Shown piece after piece: positions 35,187 to 41,100 of a stretch of DNA of 64,000 bases. Each line of letters begins with the position of its first letter. Position 1 is the first letter of the stretch. The notes below the pieces were generated by a model. The model was not told the origin of the DNA and made no database searches. It was given only the letters and a program-made list of their open reading frames with translations. The DNA is from Breviolum minutum Mf 1.05b.01 (lineage: Eukaryota > Sar > Dinophyceae > Suessiales > Symbiodiniaceae): positions 262,883 to 326,882 of the forward strand of contig DF239124.1 of the NCBI GenBank assembly GCA_000507305.1, written 5' to 3'. The position numbers were made by a program, and so were the translations under genes.

Positions 35187-38100
35187 TTCATCTTCATCTT
35201 CATCTTCATCTTCATCTTCATCTTCATCTTCATCTTCATCTTCTTCTTCTTCTTCTTCTTCTTCTTCTTCTTCTTCTTCTTCTTCNGATACCACTTTGAT
35301 CAACCATACTGGAGCCACCTCGAATTGATTGTCATCCCATCTTAGCAAAACTCCCTTTGACTTGGAGTACATCTGACTTCACCACCTGCTGCAAACAGGC
35401 CAGATTGGCAGCAGGAAAAAATTTGTGAGTGCCTGCGGAAGAAAACTGCTCCGGGACAGGGCTGCGACTAACAAGATAACCATACCGAAAGAATGAAACC
35501 CCCGTTAGATTTCCCCTTACCCTGCTAACTTGTCCGCCAAACAACTGGGAGTGATATTCCAGGGCTACATTGTCCTGTGCTTTACCCTTGATTGTCTTTG
35601 AAGTGTGGTGTCACGCAACAACAAAAATGCAACCTCAGAACGGTTGAACAATTGAAAGGCTACCCGACTCCATTGGTTTCCAATATATACATGTTTTTTT
35701 TCAGAAACAATATACATAACTATATATCCTTAAAAATTTTTTCGTCTATAATTTACAGTATATTTGCGAAGTTTGCATTACAGTGAAGCCATTTTCCCGG
35801 CCATGACCGCACCATGAAGATCACCACCGGGATGGCTTGTTCCACACGGCTCTTGGGTCGTGGCCTCGGGGCCATGCCGATTTATATGCTACCTAAGTGA
35901 GTAATGAGGCAAAGCCGATGTAATATGAAAATGATTTAATGATATACTTTAGAAATATATCAATTACATAGATATTTCATATGAATTCATATGCTATTAT
36001 TGTGGATATGACGTAGATATCATAGATATCACATAATTTATATTGGGTGTCTTCCCCCCAAGACCCAAAACTGGATGCTTCCTTCACACTCTTTTTCCGA
36101 ATCCCGGGTTTTGATTGGAAAAAATGTGGCCAAAGCTATGGCAAAGTGCAGATATCGAGATCACTGGGCCATGGGTTTTTTATGCATCGAAAAAATGATG
36201 CAAGATTTCTTCCACCAACAGTAGAGACCAGTGACATTGGACTATGGCACGTTGTGGGGGCTGGTCACAGGGACAGCTGCTAGTTGGGTCTAGTTAGGCA
36301 CGCTTTGCACGGCAAATGCAGAAAATGGCAGTGATTCACTATCAGTCACACAAAGAGCTTCTGAATCGCACCAAGGATGACCTGGCTGTCAGTACCAGAA
36401 TCTGATACCACTGCAAGTGTTCAAGTAAAAACAAAAAACAAGGCACCTTAAAAAACAAAAGCATCATCTTCCATCTTCCTTAAGCCTTTCGAGTAGCCCC
36501 TACCCCTTTCACCCTTCGAAATGAACGGAAGAGTTCAACTGTCACATCCCCTCCACTGTATTTTATCGCCTTGCGTGGACCAAGTTCTTGCATTCCAAGA
36601 TCCTCCTTCAGCTCGGCATCTGTCAAGTCCTTCAAACTTCGACCATCCATGATGATGGCGAAGGCTGCGACGCTGCAGTTGTCGACACGCAACTCAGAAC
36701 ATCATCTGCCACCTTTGTCACGGCACCAGCTCCAGCACCGGCATAGTGGATTTTGTCTCTGAAGCTGATTTCTTGGCTTTGGAAGGATCTCTGGCAAGAC
36801 GTTGCAAGGATTCTTGGAGATTCGAATCTGTCTCCCCTAAACCTTCCAAATGAGGCTTCAGGGGATCCTTGCGATAACGATCATAAAAGAATATAAAAGA
36901 CTTGGCGCTCCTTTTCGAACTTCTTCCGCAAGCGACATGTATCGCGATGCTCGCTGTCACTGGAACCACAAAACAAACATTGGTGCAGAAAGGTGCATGT
37001 CGCATTTCCACAACCTCGTTCACCGTTGAAGGCCATACAAAACCTACGAGCTCCTTGAAAACTCGGAAATTGCAAGATGGCAAAGGTTGCAACGTATTCT
37101 TCCAAGAGCTGATACTTCCATAAAACTCGAGGTCCACTTTTTCCTGGAGGTGTCTCGCACCAGTAACTATGCAATTCATCTCGCGCATGAAGTTGCTCCT
37201 GAGTGATGGTTGACAACTGCAGGAAGAAGTGACGGAGGGTAGGAAAGTCGGTTTGGAAGTCCTTCCTTGTGATCATCTTCACAGTCTTCGCCATATTTGG
37301 GATGTCAATGGACTTGTTCTGGAATAAAAATGCTCTGGGGGCCGATTCTTGCGTCTGCTTGAGTCTGCTAGAGCAGAAGCCAAAGCATGAAAGCGTTTGA
37401 TATGAAGATGTATGAAGACGTCAGGTGTCATGTCATATTATGAAATCTTATATTTCCAAACTGAAACTTCAAGGAAGCAGTGAACATATCACATCACATC
37501 ATCACTTTTTAACTATCAACAAAGCCGTTTCGGAAACTTGCTCCAAGTTTACCTGCGTTTCAGCTGGGCTTCCCCTGCTGCAGATCAATGCCTCATGGCA
37601 GCAGGGTGGTGGTGCTATCCGATGATCTTTCCCTTGCAATTTTTTGAGGGTGGCAATTCCGAACATATGTAACGCCTGCATCATTTGGGATCTGTTGAAT
37701 GGCCATTGCACACTGTGATACCCTGACACACTGATACCGTTGAATTAGCGTGTGCCCTGTGCAAGATCTCATTCAAAAAGAGACATGTGTACGGTGTAGT
37801 CATCATGGTCTGCAAATCCACTGCCGCTACGGAAGGATCGTCCAATGGACTTCACCGGGTTCCCGAAACATCCGTGCGGTTGTGGTGTGTTGTGGTTTCT
37901 GCATATCATGCAAACAAATTCATGAATGCTGTGCATAGATAATCTGATATTGATTTCTTATATGTTCAATTCAAATCTGGTTCATCCAGATTTAACAATA
38001 AGATAGAAACTGAAACATAAAATTAGATCATGTGTATATATATATATATATCTATACACACATATATTTACATATTTGATCATATTTGTATATGTTGGGT

Positions 38101-41100
38101 ACCTCTCAAAATTCCAATTTCAATTTTCCAACTTGCCCACCCCCAACTTTCAAGTGGGCCTTGAGCGCTCACAATGTTCAAGGTCACATCAATCCATCCC
38201 TCTCCCGAGCCGATATGCATCAAGGTCACCTCAATTCAACGACGGCATACCTTATGAAAAGCGCGAGGGAGTCATCGGCTTATCAGCACTTCATCATCTA
38301 ATATGTGTGTATACATATTACAGCAATACCATGTCATGACTCAGTATATCAGTATTATATCAAAATCAGGACCTTGAGGGACTGAGGGGATGTCATTTTT
38401 GTGCTAGTTTCCTTGGATGCTGTGTAATTAGTTGAGTTTTGATATTCATCAACTGAACTTGAAAAAAAAAAACGCTGAGACAAAAAACCCTTGAACCTCA
38501 CAACCTCCAACATTTTTTCTCTCAATTTTTCTGGGTGTCGCACTAGGGAATCTGTAACACGGTCAAAGTGGGATTGGCTATTGATCCATTCACCGCCTGC
38601 CATGAAAATCCAACTGTTGAAGATTCGAGCAGAAGTGATCCAATTTTGCATCCCAACACTCGGGTCCAAGGGGTCGCTTTCCAAAAAAGATAAGATCATG
38701 CCTGCAAAGAGATCAAAAAAGGATCGAAAAGGATCATTCCTGACATGTGTCACCAACCAACCCGGGCATTCCGAATTCCTGATGTTTTTTTTCTTGCCGT
38801 TCATCGAAAGAGAATGAAAAGAAAAAAACGGCCACAAAATTGTCCAAGGAGTGAAATCATCATCGTCCTCATCGTCACCATCATCACTCTGGAGTGTGGC
38901 GTTTCGGGGGGAAATCTGCTTCGCCTGCTTTCAAGCAATCTTTCCGAGTCACAATGTCTGGACGAAGGTCTCCTTCATGAAATGTGGGGAACTTGCAAAG
39001 ATTTACTAGTTCCCATTTCATGAAATGGTAGGGAAGTCACAAAATAATCACAAACAAAAGAAGATGCTTGCAGCTCATTGTTCGTGTTGTTTTTGTTGTA
39101 ACTTCAGCTGCCAAAGTCCAACGTTCAAATCATTCAGGAAAGTAGTTCCCATGCTAGTCAGTTTCATGGTCGTCAAAATCATGACCAACTGTTTTCTTTG
39201 GGCAACTTGGAAGGAAATCAGGTTCTTTTCATCTTCCAATTAATAAGGGATCGTTCCCATGTCACTCCAATTTCTGCGGCCGTAACAGTAAAAACGGCCT
39301 GTTTAACCCACCCACCCATGCCAACCACCGGAAAAAAAATTCCCCGGTTTCTTCTTTTAGCTCCTAAGGGATCCAAAGAGCAGCGGTACAAGGCACCTGA
39401 GGGGCCGGTCATACCATCGGGCCGTTGGACTTTTGCTTGTCTACTTAGAGGTTCAGGATACTTAGTAAGTGGATAGTAACCAGGGTTATACCCCCTATAA
39501 GTGGGTTATATGTCCCCTAAGTAGGGTTATAAACCTACATATAACCAGTTACTAAGTATCCTGAACCTCTAAGTAAGAATCCAGCGAATCGAAGCTCTGG
39601 GTCTCCCGTGCCCTTGAAGAAACCCACAAAAAGCAAGGCAAAGCCGAGGAAGAACATGGCACTCATCATGGACTGGCAGGTTTATGTTGCAGGAAGAAAG
39701 TAGCACAGGTTGTTCAATAGGGATCCTTGTAATGGTATGTTATAATCCCCTATATAACTAGGTAGTATAGTCCCCTATAAACCCTAAATAAGCATCGTTT
39801 TTTTTAAAACTCAGGTTGGTTGCTTGCACTTCTGCAAACTGTCATCTACACATCCTGTCAAGATTCATTACAACTACCATGGAAGCTGTAGAGATCTTAC
39901 ATGGTTAAGTATAACAGTCCATAAAATCTCATCAACAAACGGCAATGCCCTGAGAAGCAGTAAGCCGAATATCTTGGATACCAGCTCTGACCCGCCCCAC
40001 CATGTTGATCAGCGTTGGAATGGCTGCAAGCAACGCCTGAAGGCGGCCACCCCAGCAATAGCCAATAGCAGTTGCATTTTGGATTCACTTCGTTGTGGAA
40101 TTGTCCACTGAACTGTTTCAACTTAAGACAGAAAAACAGTCTCAGGATGTAATCATGGTACTTATTGATTGATATCATTGATATCCAGTACCCAAATGCG
40201 AAAACTGACAAATTGAAAATTTGATCCGGTGGCATCCACTGGGAAGATACCCAACATTCAGAAAAGGCTTCAACTGCACTCCAGCAAACAAAACGACACC
40301 AAACCCAACCACGTCACACCTCTATGATCAAACGAACAGAGCTGGTCTTTCCAATTAAACGTAAGGGTCGGAGCATGCTCACCATCTTCAGCACCCGAAT
40401 CTGGCTGTTTCGAAAAGAATCCCAGTCGTTTTTTCTTGGGTCATCTTTGCATAAACAGGGGAACACAACCACAGCGCTTGACCCATGATTCGTTGCAGAG
40501 GGGGAAGCTGTGGAGGTCCTGCTGCTAGAATACCATGGGAGTCAAATATAGAGTCAGTGCAATCTGATTGGAAAAATTGGAACAACTAATGATATCATAT
40601 AATCTACCCATCATCGTAGCTACAAATACTCCAAACCCCTCCAAACCAAACCTACTGAAAAAGTAGCTTGCCATTTTCCCAAGATGCCTCAATACATGTT
40701 GTTCTTGAAAGAGAAATCTACCAACCATCAGTTCAACGGTTTCCCCCCTCCAAGGTGTGCCAGTGCGGCCGATTTCAGATCATTGAGGTTCGTGGTCTTG
40801 GGCGGCGAGTCAGGGTTTTTCCAAATGAAAACTGACAATTTCAACAGCTTCAGTGTTTTACCTCGCTTTCTGCAGGGAAACCATGCAAATTTTTGGGTAT
40901 TGCACCGCCGTTCAAATTGTCATGGACAATTTCCGCCTAAAAAAGATCATTGAAACATGAATCCTAGGATTGTCTCAGCATTTTGCATTCTGTCCACATG
41001 ATCCAAGAGATTCAGAGGGAAATCTTAAACCAACCCACTGAGGTCCAAGGGCAAAAAATTCAGCCATGACATAGGTGAGGCCGCCCAAGCAAATCACCTC

